NCBI RefSeq assembly: GCF_000182565.1
Contig: NW_015971542.1
Location: forward strand, 1,075,736 to 1,139,735
Reading direction: 5' to 3'
DNA from: Spizellomyces punctatus DAOM BR117
Taxonomy: Eukaryota; Chytridiomycota; Chytridiomycetes; Spizellomycetales; Spizellomycetaceae
Length of the DNA stretch: 64,000 nucleotides
A program made the translations under genes and the position numbers. This document shows, in pieces, positions 43,370 to 55,082 of this stretch. The notes beneath the pieces were generated by a model. It ran no database searches. It worked only from the letters and a program-made list of their open reading frames with translations, and was not told the DNA's origin. Each line of letters opens with the position of its first letter. Positions within the stretch are counted from its first letter, which is position 1.

Positions 43370-45019
43370 TCACATGGTTCCTCGAGGACCAAACTTATCC
43401 AAGGCCCGTACACCCTGTTCCTGCCACTCTTGCTTCGATACCCAGAACGCCTCTCTGTTCTGCATAATACCTGCCAACACGGCACCACCCAAGAAAACGG
43501 CGTGTTTACGATTCGGTGGGTCTGCGACCTTTATCTTGAATTTCTGTTACGACAAAAACGGTTATCATGGGTTGCGAAAATTGTGCTAGTTGAACGCAAC
43601 AGAAACTTACACTCAACCGGGATGTGTCTCCCTTCAAGACTCGCTCCAAGTATAGCTGCTTTAGCTCCTTTTCCATGCGACTGGGAAGACCAGGGTACAT
43701 AGAGGTTCCGCCAGATAGTACAATTTGCTTGAAGAGTTCAGGGCGGATATCAATGTCAGCTGATTGGATAGTGTTGAATAGGAGCTCTGTATCACAATCA
43801 ATAATGCAATTAATGCAGTGCCTCCACTCATTCCACGAGTCATTTTCTCAATATACCTGCAACTCCAGGGGATTCAACATCTACGAGATGTGGTGAAAAG
43901 AGAGCCTCGGGAGCTTGGAAACGCTCTGCACCAACTTTGATCACGCGACCGTCCGGTAGCTATGATGCGTGAACTTGTAAATGATTCGCATGACTCCTAT
44001 TCTCAACTCGCAGATCACCTACCGTATACTGCTCTACCAAAACAGTTGTATCATTGGCTAATCGTTGTTCTAAATCTAGGTCATATCTGCGATAGATAGT
44101 ACACAGTGAGCTGGGGTTCCACGTACCACGCGAAATGGAATAACAATAGCATACCCAACGTAACAAAGCTTCTCTTTCAGCGTACGGACAGTTTCAAAAT
44201 CGGCCGTTCGGTTGAAAGCATAACCGCGCAAGAGCAAAAGCTTGATGAGATACCGTGTGATGTCGCGACCAGCAACGTCCAAACGGCGGATCAAGTGAGG
44301 AAGTGCGTATCCGTCATACACAGGTACAATGTGCGTCACACCATCACCAGAGTCTACTACAACTCCGGTTTGCATTCCTGATAAAGCCACAGTTAAATAT
44401 ATGTAATCTGGAAGAGATGCATCAGGGTTAAAGCATTCATACCTTGAGCGTAGAGGGTCAATACGGCCTGAATCGCAACATACACTCCATTGAAGCCATA
44501 GTGTTCAAACATCGTTTCACACATCCTTTCCCGATTGCGCTTTGGATTCATTGCCGGTTCAGTCAACATTATTTTATGGTCAGCGTAATTGGTAATCTTC
44601 AATTTTTCTTGAAATGTGTAGTCCCACAGATGAAGCATATCGTCCCAGTTTCGTACAATGCCGTTCTCCATTGGATACGCCATTTGGAGCATGCTTCTCA
44701 CAGCAGCTGCCTCATCCCCAACCATGATATCTTTCAACTGAACATCTCCAATAGCTTCTTCCGACCGAATAATGGGACGTCCAATTACAGCCGGGAATAT
44801 TGCTTCAGGAAAATTGGCACCAGCAAAACCGCATTTGACAAACTGTAGAGAAGAAAGCGTAAGGAGGTGTTGACTTGATTGACGCGTCACAACAATGAAA
44901 GAAGCGCCAGTAGGCGTGGCACCACCCAAGGGAATGCCGTAAATGTATCAAGAATTGGATAAGAGGCCCCTGCTTACCCCAGTCCCGTTATCGCAGACGA
45001 CGATTTCTCTCGTGGCCAT
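43370..45019 (-). CDS. ARP2: Actin-related protein 2 (Arp2/3 complex)
   Basis: Arp2 with Arp3 nucleates branched actin filaments, needed for endocytosis, crawling and patch assembly. Exons join as [174 protein letters not shown], and the final [11 protein letters not shown]-binding loops (phosphate 1 [13 protein letters not shown] and phosphate 2 [11 protein letters not shown]) are present. The '[14 protein letters not shown]' phrase distinguishes Arp2 from actin and Arp3. Eight or more exons. Confidence 0.93.
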
Positions 45020-45377
45020 GGTTAATAGACGATCAGGAGAAGGTGTGGGTCTGCTAGTGAAACGGATGTCTCTGCTCTCTGCTGGCTTCCTTCACAATCA
45101 CAACACCTCACAAGAAGATTGCAAACTAAGATAAAGGGCTGGACGAGGCTGGGTTACACTGTGGAGTCCAGATAGATGGCCTGCTGCCTGTTGTGATGGC
45201 GATGGCTAACAGTCAAGGCGCTTGGCACGCCATCATGCGCGGAACGCCACGACATCCTATCACTGTGCCATTCTAAACTGGCACAGCCACTGTGTTATTT
45301 AGGGAAACCATGGGGACGTGAAAACCGACATCGAGAAATCTGCTGGACTGAACAACTGATCGCTGGTTTCCAACACA
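45020..45377. promoter_or_regulatory. Bidirectional promoter between Arp2 and mL38
   Basis: About 360 bp between the divergent starts of Arp2 and mitochondrial mL38. No TATA or other recognisable box stands out; nothing else is supported here. Confidence 0.4.
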
Positions 45378-47108
45378 ATGTCGCTCGTTTCGTGGAGACG
45401 AGGCCCCGCTCTCCTTCGGCAAACGTGCGCTGCCACATCCTTCCGTCGTGCGTACGCAACGGTTGGAGCAGATCGCGCATACGATTTGGCTTTGCAGGTT
45501 TTGGAGTCAGAACGTAATGCAGTACGAACTCAGATCGCGGAGCTCGAACGACAAGAGAAAGATGGAAAGATTGGAGAGAAAGAACAGATAAATCTGACCA
45601 AGAAGCGCGTGGAGCTTGCCTACAGCGATTTGGCCAATCATGCCGCCTTTGCCAGTGGAGAAGGTATATCAAATGATGCTCATTGGGATAAAGGTTGCGT
45701 TATTGAACTAAACTCTGCTACCACGTTAAAAAGTCGATTTGACCAAGGACGTGTTCGCCTCAATGCACCACCGCCGGTGGCGATCCTTTTTGGTTCCACA
45801 ATTACTCAAACTTGAAGAAGAGCACCGGGTGATTGGCGATGCCCTTCCTGCGCGCATTGCACCGGAAGTCAACTTTGAAGTCAATTTCCAAAACACCAAA
45901 TGGCTCTGCCCTTACGGCCAGCCTGTTCCACCAGTATGGACGCTTTACTCACCTGAATTAATTATCACCACGGGTGATGATAAGCTCCGACACTTTACGA
46001 TAGCGTTGGTGGATTTGGACCGTCCCGAGCTTGAAACGCAGTCCTATGAAGAGTGGTGCCATTGGCTTGTAACCGATATTCCAGTACAAAACCGTCTCGT
46101 AATTCCCGGTGGATCCTCACCTCTTCTTCAACCTGCATCTGACAGCGTCCAAAAATCACTTGCTGGTGCGACCTTTGTTCCCTCCCAACCTGCCCAAGAA
46201 CCCAATATTCCCGGAAATGTCGTCTTCCCTTACGTTCCCGCCCACCCTCCGGCATCAAATCCGCGTAAAGTGCATCGGTACTTCTTTGCGGTGTTGGAGC
46301 AGCCTACACCGAGTTTAAAGATTGATATGGAGAGCGTGAAGCAACAGGCGATTGCGGTGGCTGAGCAGTTGAAGAAGAGGGAAGGCAAGAAGGATATTCC
46401 CATGTGGCAGAAGAGTGTTGAGGGCGAGGGGGAGAAGAAATTGATGGTCCGGGAGAGGTAGGTGGCCCCATTGATACGATAATCAAATGAGACATCTGAC
46501 ATATTCATAACCTCGCAGAGGCGTCCTGTTCCCTACTACCAAGTTCATAAATCAGTATGGTCTCGAGCTGAAAGGTCATGGCTTCTTCACAGCTGGTTGG
46601 GATATCCACACCCCTGCCGTATTCTCTCGATTAGGTAAGAACTTCGTGAGTATCATTGAGTTTTGAATGAGAACTTGAACTAGTTGGGTCAGGTATCCAC
46701 GAGCCGGTGTATGGGAAAATTGGCAACCAGACGCCTACTGAAACTGTGCGACAGCTCGAGACAGCAACGGAGCTTGCGGCCAGCTTGCCAGCACCATTGG
46801 CATCTCTTTCCACCCAAGCCCTAAGAAGTCTCAATTACGCCGAACGACCACGCGTCGCCCCTGCTAGATTGGCGACGCAGCGTGGGCTGGAAGCTGAAGC
46901 TCGGCGAGACAAGGAGGCCGCTGCAGGTCGGAAAAAGGGCAAAAAGGAGGTGGCGCGTCCTCCAGCAGGTCTGAAAAAGACCCCGCGGTTGACGGCTCTT
47001 GGTGCAGCTGCCATGGTCAGAACCAAGGAAGGCGATATCGCACAGGGTTACAAAGGAGAGCTTGTGCGAAGTGTGAAGGAGAAGCGGTATAGGTACAAGA
47101 ATGTGTAG
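45378..47108 (+). CDS. MRPL38: Mitochondrial ribosomal protein mL38 (PEBP fold)
   Basis: mL38 is a large-subunit mitoribosomal protein built around a phosphatidylethanolamine-binding protein fold. Exon 1 encodes a mitochondrial leader (MSLVSWRRGPALLRQTCAAT). An intron of about 40 bp near 45695-45735 joins HWDK to VDLTKDVFASMHHRRWRSFL. The PEBP core contains PVPPVWTLYSPELIITTGDD, HFTIALVDLDRPELETQSYE, EWCHWLVTDIP, HRYFFAVLEQP and GVLFPTTKFINQYGLELKGH, GFFTAGWDIHTPAVFSRLG. The last exon is a basic Ala/Arg/Lys-rich tail ending KEKRYRYKNV, typical of rRNA contact. It resembles yeast Mrpl35 and human MRPL38; other PEBP proteins lack the leader and tail. Confidence 0.9.
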
Positions 47109-47231
47109 ATAGCCTAAACTCTTTGCATGCCCATTATACATGAACTATTTAGAAGTTAGGTATTCATCGCACTAGATACAGCCTAACAAAATCCACATGA
47201 ATCAATATCTATTTGAAAGTGATCATGGCTA

Positions 47232-50200
47232 CTACCAGTCATCTACGATATCTTCGTCCAGATCCAACTTGGATAGGTCTGGCAGCTCGTGGATTCCGTT
47301 AGAGTATTCTGAGGCATTTGAGCTTCGTGTCGGCAGTTCCGTAGCTTCCACTTCGTCCACCAAATCAACATTTACATCCTTCTCTCCAAACGCGCGAGCA
47401 CTGGCATGGTAATATCCTTTTCGGTAGTTGCATAGGGAATCAAGCAGATGCCGGTGATGGGAAGCTGTGTCCATACGAGCTTCAGTAAGTATTCCGTCAT
47501 TCACGCCATAACTACCATGACTCGTTAACCATGAGTTCGTAGGTGACTTACAAACAGCAGTATTCCATTGACCAGATCCTATGATTGCTGGAGACTGTCT
47601 CTGGGACCGATGGCCTCCCGACACACCATATCCCTCAGGACCTGTCACCACCGAACGGGAGTGCTGCCATTGTCCTGATGTCCCGCTCCACGAAGTCCGA
47701 ATCGTTCGTTGCGGCGATCGCATCATTATTCCAAGGAACGGTAGTACATCCGTGCACATGGCTGATGAAGAATATCGGCCTAAAGTCGGAAAGTAGTCAG
47801 GTATAAACCACACCTCTGCAGAACTCTCTACGCGTATAATGACCTGTCAAATGCATGCCTGGGTTATTTGAACCCCCTGCGCAACCTGCTTTCGTCCAAT
47901 CAAGTACCGCCTCCTGTATGCCGCTTTTAAATTCTAGTGTTCGTCTTCTCACCGCCCAATCCTCTGGCCTGTGCATCTGGCGGAATCTTTGAGGGGGAAC
48001 GGGATGGGTGTGGGCGAATAGCAAACCTCGGGATGCGACAGACGCGGCGTACGAAGAGAGTTGCATTTGATGCTACAGATGATATTTCTTGAGGGTGCTG
48101 TACCTTTCTAGAAACCTCACAGACCATTACCTGCCAGTTTCCTGCAAACAAATCTGAGATGCTGAAATATGCACTGGATGTCTGGACTTCTTCTATCTCT
48201 ACAAAGAACGATAGACAGTTCTCATGAAGAAAAAGTCCAAACGCTTCCGAGTCAAGATGGGCGCGTTCGAAAGCTTCCTTTGGAGTTGAAGTGGCGTCAG
48301 CCCACCTCTCGGAGAACAACTATTACCCTTAAAAGCATGTACCTCTGGATTATTCGCCAACGGCGGCCGAAAATGCTCGCTGAGATGGGAAGGTAGCTGC
48401 TCGGGACTTGACTGTGCCAGCATGCTATTCATATCGGATGCTTCCTTGGACGGTAGCTCATCCCCTGTGTAATAGCAAAGTTGAGATTCATCAGAAGTTC
48501 ATCTAAACCTTAGTGTCATGCATACGTTTGTTGTAGAGTATCTTTCCAAGTGAATGAAAGAGTGCCAAGTTGGTTTCGCGCGATCCGACGTAATCCAATT
48601 GAAGATTACTGAATGTTTAGACGTCAGTAGAATTCACATCTGAAGAATTTGACTATCAAAGATCACATACGAATTTTTGACTTTGGGGGTCCGGTTCTTA
48701 GCTCGCGCGCCTTTCCGAGCAGTAGCCGCACTACTTGAGTTGGAGCTGATCCGCAATGTGAGAAACTGGAGGGCATTTATCGCGCAGCGGATATCCCCCC
48801 CGCTTGATTTTGCAATAACCTCAATGCTCTCCTTGTCTGGACGCAGGGAGGAGCGCATCGGCGAACGGAACTCGAGATCCGTAATCCGCGTAAGAGCTTT
48901 CACCAAATAAGTTGGAGCAATCGGATTGAAGCTGAAAAGCAAGGTCATTATAGAGACTTCTACCAAGAAAAAAGCGAGCCATTATTTACGCACCTTATTT
49001 GTGTATACGCACTGGATGCGCTAACGTCCGCAGGTATTAACGTTCTTACGCTTACAACGTCTGTCCTTCCGTTACTCCTCCTCTCATTGCCATGCTCCAC
49101 CACAGTAGTATCGGTAACAATAAATACAAGAGGAAACTGGCTACGCGGAGAGCGGATATAGGCTCGAATCGCTGTATGGAGAGCCGTACGGGTGGAAAGA
49201 TGGGCGACATTTGGAAGGTCCTCCACTAAAATGATCTTGCGTGTAGTGGCGCTCGGGGAATGGGTAGGGATAGTCTCTGCATTGAGGGATGCTGAACTGA
49301 CAAAGGTAAGGGCAGGTGTCTTACTAGCAGACGCTAGGAAGTTTTGAAATTGCCGAGTCAAAGATATATATCCCGCCTGCCATCGTCGATCTTTGGATGG
49401 GGCAACAAGATGAGTAGAGAACAAAGGATAGCAAGGGTCCGTCTCAATACCTTCGTCGACATCCGCGTGCATATCGTCTTCATTTAGCTTTATCATGTTT
49501 GTATTTATTGGGTTACTCCATTCAAGGATCTCAAAGTTCATTTCCTTAGATAGCGTCCGTAGGACTGCAGTTTTGCCCGCTCCAGATGGACCCGTTAATA
49601 CAAGGAGCTTCGCTGTCTAGGCAGATCATCATTAAATTCGTCTTTGCTAGCGCGCTATTGAGATGCCTAACAGCCAAACGCACTTGTCCCTTGCTACGTC
49701 GCAGTCCATCTGCAGTGGACAGGGCATCGACGAGCCATTTTTTCACGTCGGAAACCTTCTTGTTATTCACAGCAAGTTCATTCTGATCCATCTAGTTTAG
49801 TACACCAATATGAGTGGGCTTCAATTAGAAGACAAAGCTTACCTCTGACAGTGGGTGGTATTTGTCAATCCACAGCTGCGTTTCTAATTGAACATGTTCT
49901 GCAACATGAGTTCATCTGACCATATATCTACAGATGAAACAATCCCCTCTAACCTTGTTGGGGGCTAGATGCACGACGCTCTGGCAAGGGAGCGCTTGGG
50001 ATAATCCAGCGCTGGGATAATTATTTTAAGGTGTGATACACATTACACTATCATAGTTTGGTTACCTACTTGAAGACCTGATGGTGCAGTGGTTTGCTCT
50101 CGCTGGAGGTTGGCTGCTTGATCATCCTTCTGCAGTTTGCGTCGCTTAGGGACAGCTTTGCTACCTTCGTCCGTGGAAATTTTCACCTCGCAGTTGACCT

Positions 50201-50876
50201 TCACAGTCTCCGTTACCAGTCGCTTAGACCTCCGCAGAATTTTGTCTTCAACAGGCGAGAACTCCGCGGTTGTGGTTGGCATTGTCTCATGTAAAGTTTC
50301 ATCTTTTTCTGTGGCATCTCGGGAAGAATTTGAAGGTTCAGTAGAAGGTGGAATGCATGATTCGCGTGTTATCTCCAAGGAGAGGTTCTGTGTATTGGCA
50401 TATGACATCTCTTCCATTGGATCAATCAGCGTTGTGGGTTCTTCCAAGATGGTTTCATGGCTTCGAAGTTGCTCGACGGGTATCGCTTTCTTGATTTTCA
50501 GCTTTGGGGTCTTGTCCTTAGAAACACTCTCTCTCTTGCGAGATCTCACGACTCTCTCCTTTCTGACTTCTTCCACCAGTAACGGGGTTTTGGGTCGGTC
50601 ACCGGTGCCTTCGTCAGCAAACGCGGCATCTGTCGCTTCCGATGGTGCGCGTCGGCGCTGGCGTCGTAAGGATCTCAACGACAGTGTATCATCTTTCTCA
50701 GTAGCATTTCCCTGTCGGAGAAGCTCTGATCGCTCGTCCACAGTAGTCGCATCCGAATCGGAAGAGACCACACGGCGGGTTCTCCTTCGAACCTGCGAGT
50801 GCGTTTCAGCCTTTGAATTCAGCAAAGTTGGCCTTTACACCCATTCTATTACTCATACATCTGTGGAAACCTTACC
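47232..50876 (-). CDS. RAD17: Rad17, DNA-damage checkpoint clamp loader
   Basis: Rad17 replaces Rfc1 in the loader of the 9-1-1 clamp and signals to ATR/Mec1. The N-terminal 280 residues are basic and disordered (VRRRTRRVVSSDSDATTVDE). The sequence HVQLETQLWIDKYHPLSE, then ELAVNNKKVSDVKKWLVDAL, opens the conserved core, followed by Walker A LLVLTGPSGAGKTAVL at about 49565-49615 and the Walker-B-type IILVEDLPNVAHLSTRTALH at about 49200. Further down are SFNPIAPTYLVKALTRI and SGGDIRCAINALQFLTL (about 48640-48950), which is sensor 2 of RFC-type AAA+ proteins. The C-terminus ends DLDEDIVDDW, an acidic end as in other Rad17 proteins. The first exon may hold only ATG (about 50874-50876) followed by GTAAGG. 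Ten or more short exons; several boundaries uncertain. Confidence 0.88.
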
Positions 50877-51070
50877 ATTCAAGACAGAATAGGGCTCCCG
50901 ACTCTCATAGATCGCGATTTAAACCTGAATTATAAGCGAGGCAGAGCCAAAGCCGGAGTTTGCTGGTTCCAAATGGAGTCAATTTTGGTTGGAGCCGTTG
51001 GATCTTATCGTGCTGAGATTCAAATTCATTGGACGCGCACTTGCTGCCTGACCAACCTTGGAACAGGGCT

Positions 51071-51931
51071 ATGTCCATCCCGACGACACCGTCTGAATCT
51101 CCATCAGAGCAGACGTTCGAAGAGAAGCTGCAAGAGTATGTAGACGCCTTACTGCGTCTGGGGATCAGCGTACACGATTTTGAACCTGAGAACGCCGAGT
51201 CACTGTTTGACCAAATGTAGGTGTGACGAATCGTAGGTGGGGGTCTCAGGCCAGTTGCGGAGTGCCGATTCACGCTAAGCGAATGCGACGAACGGACATG
51301 GGCACTGGGGAATGTCTAGTGAATGGATGACTGTTTTGGGTCGATTGCACTGGAAAAAAGTGCGAGATCCTTTTACAATGTTCAGATCCGCTTACCAAAC
51401 CCCGATTTGATGACAGAGACGGCCTTGTTGACGATCTCAACGAACTCAATGCTCTCAAAGAGCAGGTCGATATTGAAGTTCCTGGAAATGTCCTAGAGTA
51501 GGTCATTTGTACCATTCACAATGCGCTCTGGTGCACGTCTAAAGCAGCCGCCTGACATAGCCAGGTGGAGGATGGCGCCAACCCGGACATTCTCGTGAGA
51601 GATTGGGCTCAGACGCTTGTGGACAAAAATCAAAAGACGCACGGTCATATATGTGCTCTACAGGTGTGTTCTTCCCAGTTCGTGATGGTGTACGGTATCA
51701 CTTATAGGGAGCCGACTATAGGAGTTACATGACCAAATACAGAATGAAATGAACTTGCATTTTCCAAATCTAATTCCCGATCACCCAAATCCGTCAATAT
51801 CAGAACCCATCCCTTCATCACAATCACTTCCATCCCCACTGCATGCCATCAAGTCGGAGGTTCCCCAGCTATCATCGACAAAGCAGGAACCAGTCACATC
51901 AACTCTTGTGGAGGATACAGCACCCACGTAG
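51071..51931 (+). CDS. MED10: Mediator subunit 10
   Basis: MED10 is a middle-module Mediator subunit connecting activators with RNA polymerase II. Exon 1 starts MSIPTTPSESPSEQTFEEKL and contains LQEYVDALLRLGISVHDFEP. Later exons encode CSDPLTKPRFDDRDGLVDDL, NELNALKEQVDIEVPGNVLE and QVEDGANPDILVRDWAQTLV. The last exon, joined by a TATAG acceptor near 51733, gives ELHDQIQNEMNLHFPNL then a Pro/Ser-rich tail to the stop at 51931. The phrase VPxxVLxxVDxGxNPDxxxRD...NQKxxG is the MED10 core. About 190 residues. Four or more exons with introns of about 50-90 bp. Confidence 0.85.
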
Positions 51932-52307
51932 TGGGCTTGTCCTAGCTGCTTACTATCCGTGTTCCAATAGTGCAAATCTCTTACTATGGGTAGGTTCAAA
52001 ATTAGTGTCGCCTCTCTACGGAGGTGGACGATACGATTTGCATAATGTCAATACTTAATGGAGGGTGCAGTTGCAAATACATCACTACTTTTGCATATAC
52101 TGTTTTGTAATGAAAGAATCGAGCATCCAACAAGGTTGGCATTTGACCTTTGAGAAACAATTACACGTTGGATCAAAATGGTGGATTTGCGAATGTCGCG
52201 TCTGGTTAACCACCAACGTCCACCTCAGTCATTCTGCAAGTCTTTTTGACATCCATTTTACTCCTCATCTCCCCAAAGACTTTTGAACCAACATCAAAAG
52301 CCAACCT

Positions 52308-52646
52308 ATGCAGCCACGATCGCCATCTGCATCCACAAAGGTGCTGATTAGAACACAGAGACAGCGCTCTGTCATATTGAGCTTAGTCGGGGAAGTGGTA
52401 AGTTGCCATCTTCTGCATTTTGAACACCTGTTTTCGAGCACTGGGCAGAAAATTAAACCACTAGGTTACTTTTGCTGAACGTAGATAATGGACTGGGCAA
52501 TCGTACCGTTTCTGAACGGATTTTTTTTTGGCGCTATTAACACCTTGACACGACGAGCTTGGAACGCACGCCGTTTTGCGCGGACAGGGCAACCTTCAAC
52601 CTCGAAAGCTGGTGTGGCGGTCGAGATGGCCAGGGAGGTTGTATGA
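52308..52646 (+). CDS. Small putative membrane protein, two exons
   Basis: Exon 1 starts at 52308 (MQPRSPSASTKVLIRTQRQR, SVILSLVGEV) and ends at a GTAAGT donor. The CTGAAC branch-like site precedes an AACGTAG acceptor about 95 bp downstream. Exon 2 reads IMDWAIVPFLNGFFFGAINT, LTRRAWNARRFARTGQ and ends AVEMAREVV at 52646. The 83-residue product has one hydrophobic helix with a basic stretch after it, as in small tail-anchored or mitochondrial outer-membrane proteins. I recognise no family. The spliced frame, strong donor and membrane segment support it, but it could be spurious. Confidence 0.45.
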
Positions 52647-53338
52647 ATCATTTCATTTGTGGATATTTAGATGTAGATACTGGGATGGAATATATCAGTG
52701 TATTTTGTGGGCTATTGTCAATTCGTTCGGCCACCGTCATTTTGCCAGAAGTGCTCTGCGAAACCGTGCTCAAAAGTTATACATCGCTGACACCCTTGCA
52801 CCGCTACGAATTCTGAGTGTAAGGATAATAACAAATGACAGAAATGAATGGCCGATGACATGTTTCCGATCGCTTCTGATATTTCACGACAATAACGGAT
52901 TGCGTCTAGTAAACAGATCATATGCTATGACCTATCTATGCATTACAACGTTGGTAATGCGATAATACGCTCAGGTGCATTATCAACCCCATCATTTGGA
53001 TCTTACCAACCCTATACGTAACGGACATTACATCCGCAAATCACGTCCATGCACACTGATGCGACAAAACAAGAGATGATGTTTCCGATGTAATGCGAGT
53101 TTAGACGTTACAGAGACCGAAAGAGCATGATGATGTAGTGCGAGAATAGCCGATGGATGCCCGGCTTGTATAAACATCATATGGAGATATTGAATGGTCT
53201 ACACTTTACTCTTCAAAGCGCGGCGCAATCGGAAGATAATATGACAGAAACCATTGAAAGAGCGACGTGAACCTACTCAATCCCAATCGCCAAATAACAG
53301 AACACATCAACACCGAATACGTTGTCCAGCTAAATACA
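52647..53338. other. Intergenic region, no gene supported
   Basis: No frame with family resemblance and no RNA gene was recognised between the small membrane protein and the hypothetical frame at 53339. Confidence 0.4.
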
Positions 53339-53716
53339 CTAGATCATCTTCCAAGATTTGAGTATTTGAATGCCTTTAAACATCTCGTTCCTCCATGGAA
53401 TCGAGAAGGCTTCATACGTTTCCTCGTCCATCTGCTGAGGCCATTTTCTCCGCTGGAATAGTTCAAGAAACTGGAGCCACCACGTGAGCCCGGTTACGGT
53501 GTCAAACATGTTGTGTAGATCGGGTAGGATATGCCTTTGGTTTATGAAGAGTTCAAACCCCGTTTGGTCGTTGTAATATGTGATGAAGAGCATATATGTG
53601 CTCCAAAATCTGTACCAAGGCTGTTTACATCCATATAGTATATAGACTGTAGGTAGTGCTAATGTTATGTCATCAAAACTCATTGCGAGCATGCTCGGTA
53701 AATTACCGGAGATCAT
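53339..53716 (-). CDS. Hypothetical protein, 125 codons
   Basis: An ATG-initiated frame from 53716 reads MISGNLPSMLAMSFDDITLA, LPTVYILYGCKQPWYRFWST and DLHNMFDTVTGLTWWLQFLE, ending KGIQILKSWKMI. It is aromatic-rich, with a Trp/Tyr-dense middle unlike non-coding sequence, and has no internal stops. I recognise no domain. It may be one exon of a longer gene whose other exons I could not find. The neighbouring plus-strand GPATCH11 start lies only about 80 bp away. Confidence 0.4.
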   Translation of the reverse strand: MISGNLPSMLAMSFDDITLALPTVYILYGCKQPWYRFWSTYMLFITYYNDQTGFELFINQRHILPDLHNMFDTVTGLTWWLQFLELFQRRKWPQQMDEETYEAFSIPWRNEMFKGIQILKSWKMI

Positions 53717-53792
53717 AATTAGATGAATTTGATTAATTCCTTTGTATCAGCCATCAAAGTTACAACGATTAGGACCGCTTCACATCCCAAAG

Positions 53793-54896
53793 ATGACATC
53801 TTTTCGTGGCTTGGGAGCTGCAAAAGTGGATGACGAGGAGGTGGAGGATTACATGTCGGATGCACTGTTGGCAGGAATATCGTCACAAGAATCTCGATCT
53901 GCTCCGGTAACCTACACCAAACGTCGGGCAGAGAAACTGCGTCGGCAAAAGGAGAGTGGAACCGTCAAGCCTCTGAAGGAGATAGGTTCGTTTGTCGCCA
54001 AGCGACTCTTTCTTTTTGGATACGCAGCTTGACATCTTCCATTGTCATAGAGCGAGAGAGCCGCGAACGAGGACTACAATCACAACTCCCAGAAGAGAAC
54101 AAGGGATTCCAAATGCTGGCGAAAATGGGATACAAGTGCGTTTCCATCCATCGTCTTGTCCGCGCCGGCCGTTCAGTATCTAAAGTCACGGCCGTACTCT
54201 CATCATTAGCCGATCTTGAATATTGTTCTCTTGTGTAGGAAGGGGATGTCCCTCGGCACCACGCATGCATCAGAATCGAGAGTGGAGCCTATCACTGTTA
54301 CTTTGAAACAAGGTAGGTACCTGAAATATCTGTAGGTTTGAAGCCCTCTTCTAACCCAGCCCCTACCATAGACAGACAAGGGATAGGACTCGCAGACCCT
54401 CTGGCTGTAAAGCGTCAACGAAGCGAAGAACAACAAAGAGCACTAGAGCACGAACAGGAGGAAGCACGGCAGGATTATCGAATGTTGATGAACAAACGAT
54501 TTGCAGAGAAAAGACTGATGGCTGACCTCCGTAAGGCGCGTTTGCAATGTGAACATCTGGATCGAGCAAAGGGAATAGAGAGAAACGAGTTTTGGTTCCC
54601 CGAGAAACGGCAGACATCAGTGGATGACAATGGAAATCCACTGGAAGAGGAAGAAGAAGTGCCAACTGAGTTTGATCTAATGGAGGTACGTTGGATGTAG
54701 CCGGTTTACCGTTCGGTCTATAGCTCACCCCTTGGCTTTTCCCAGCCATCGTTGCAATTAATGGCCGTCACCATTTACCTGCGCACACTGCACTACTACT
54801 GCTTATGGTGTGGTGAGGCTTACCCGACTGCAGAAGATCTTGATAATACTTGTCCGGGGGATACAGCAGAATCGCACGACGTGTGAATCTCGCATT
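53793..54896 (+). CDS. GPATCH11: G-patch protein GPATCH11
   Basis: The protein is a nuclear RNA-processing factor of unsettled function. The start MTSFRGLGAAKVDDEEVEDY at 53793 leads to a basic, coiled-coil N-terminus. A G-patch spans exon joints: NKGFQMLAKMGYK plus KGMSLGTTHASES, then DRQGIGLADPLAVK. The middle is highly charged helical (KRQRSEEQQRALEHEQEEAR). The C-terminus LMAVTIYLRTLHYYCLWCGE then AYPTAEDLDNTCPGDTAESH matches the DUF4187 cysteine motif (YCxWCG) found with G-patch in this family. Four or five exons, introns about 60-90 bp. Confidence 0.88.
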
Positions 54897-55082
54897 AGGA
54901 CTCTATGGTTGGGGGATCCATTTGGATGTCCGTAAGACGGTAGAGGATGATGGTGGTTCTAGTAGATAAACTATACAATGATCCAGCTTTGGTAGAAAGA
55001 TGTAGGAAAGATAGTCAGGCAGCGTTCGCATAACAGAAGTCTCCCGATACCATCACATTTTGTACATTAATACACATTCCGT

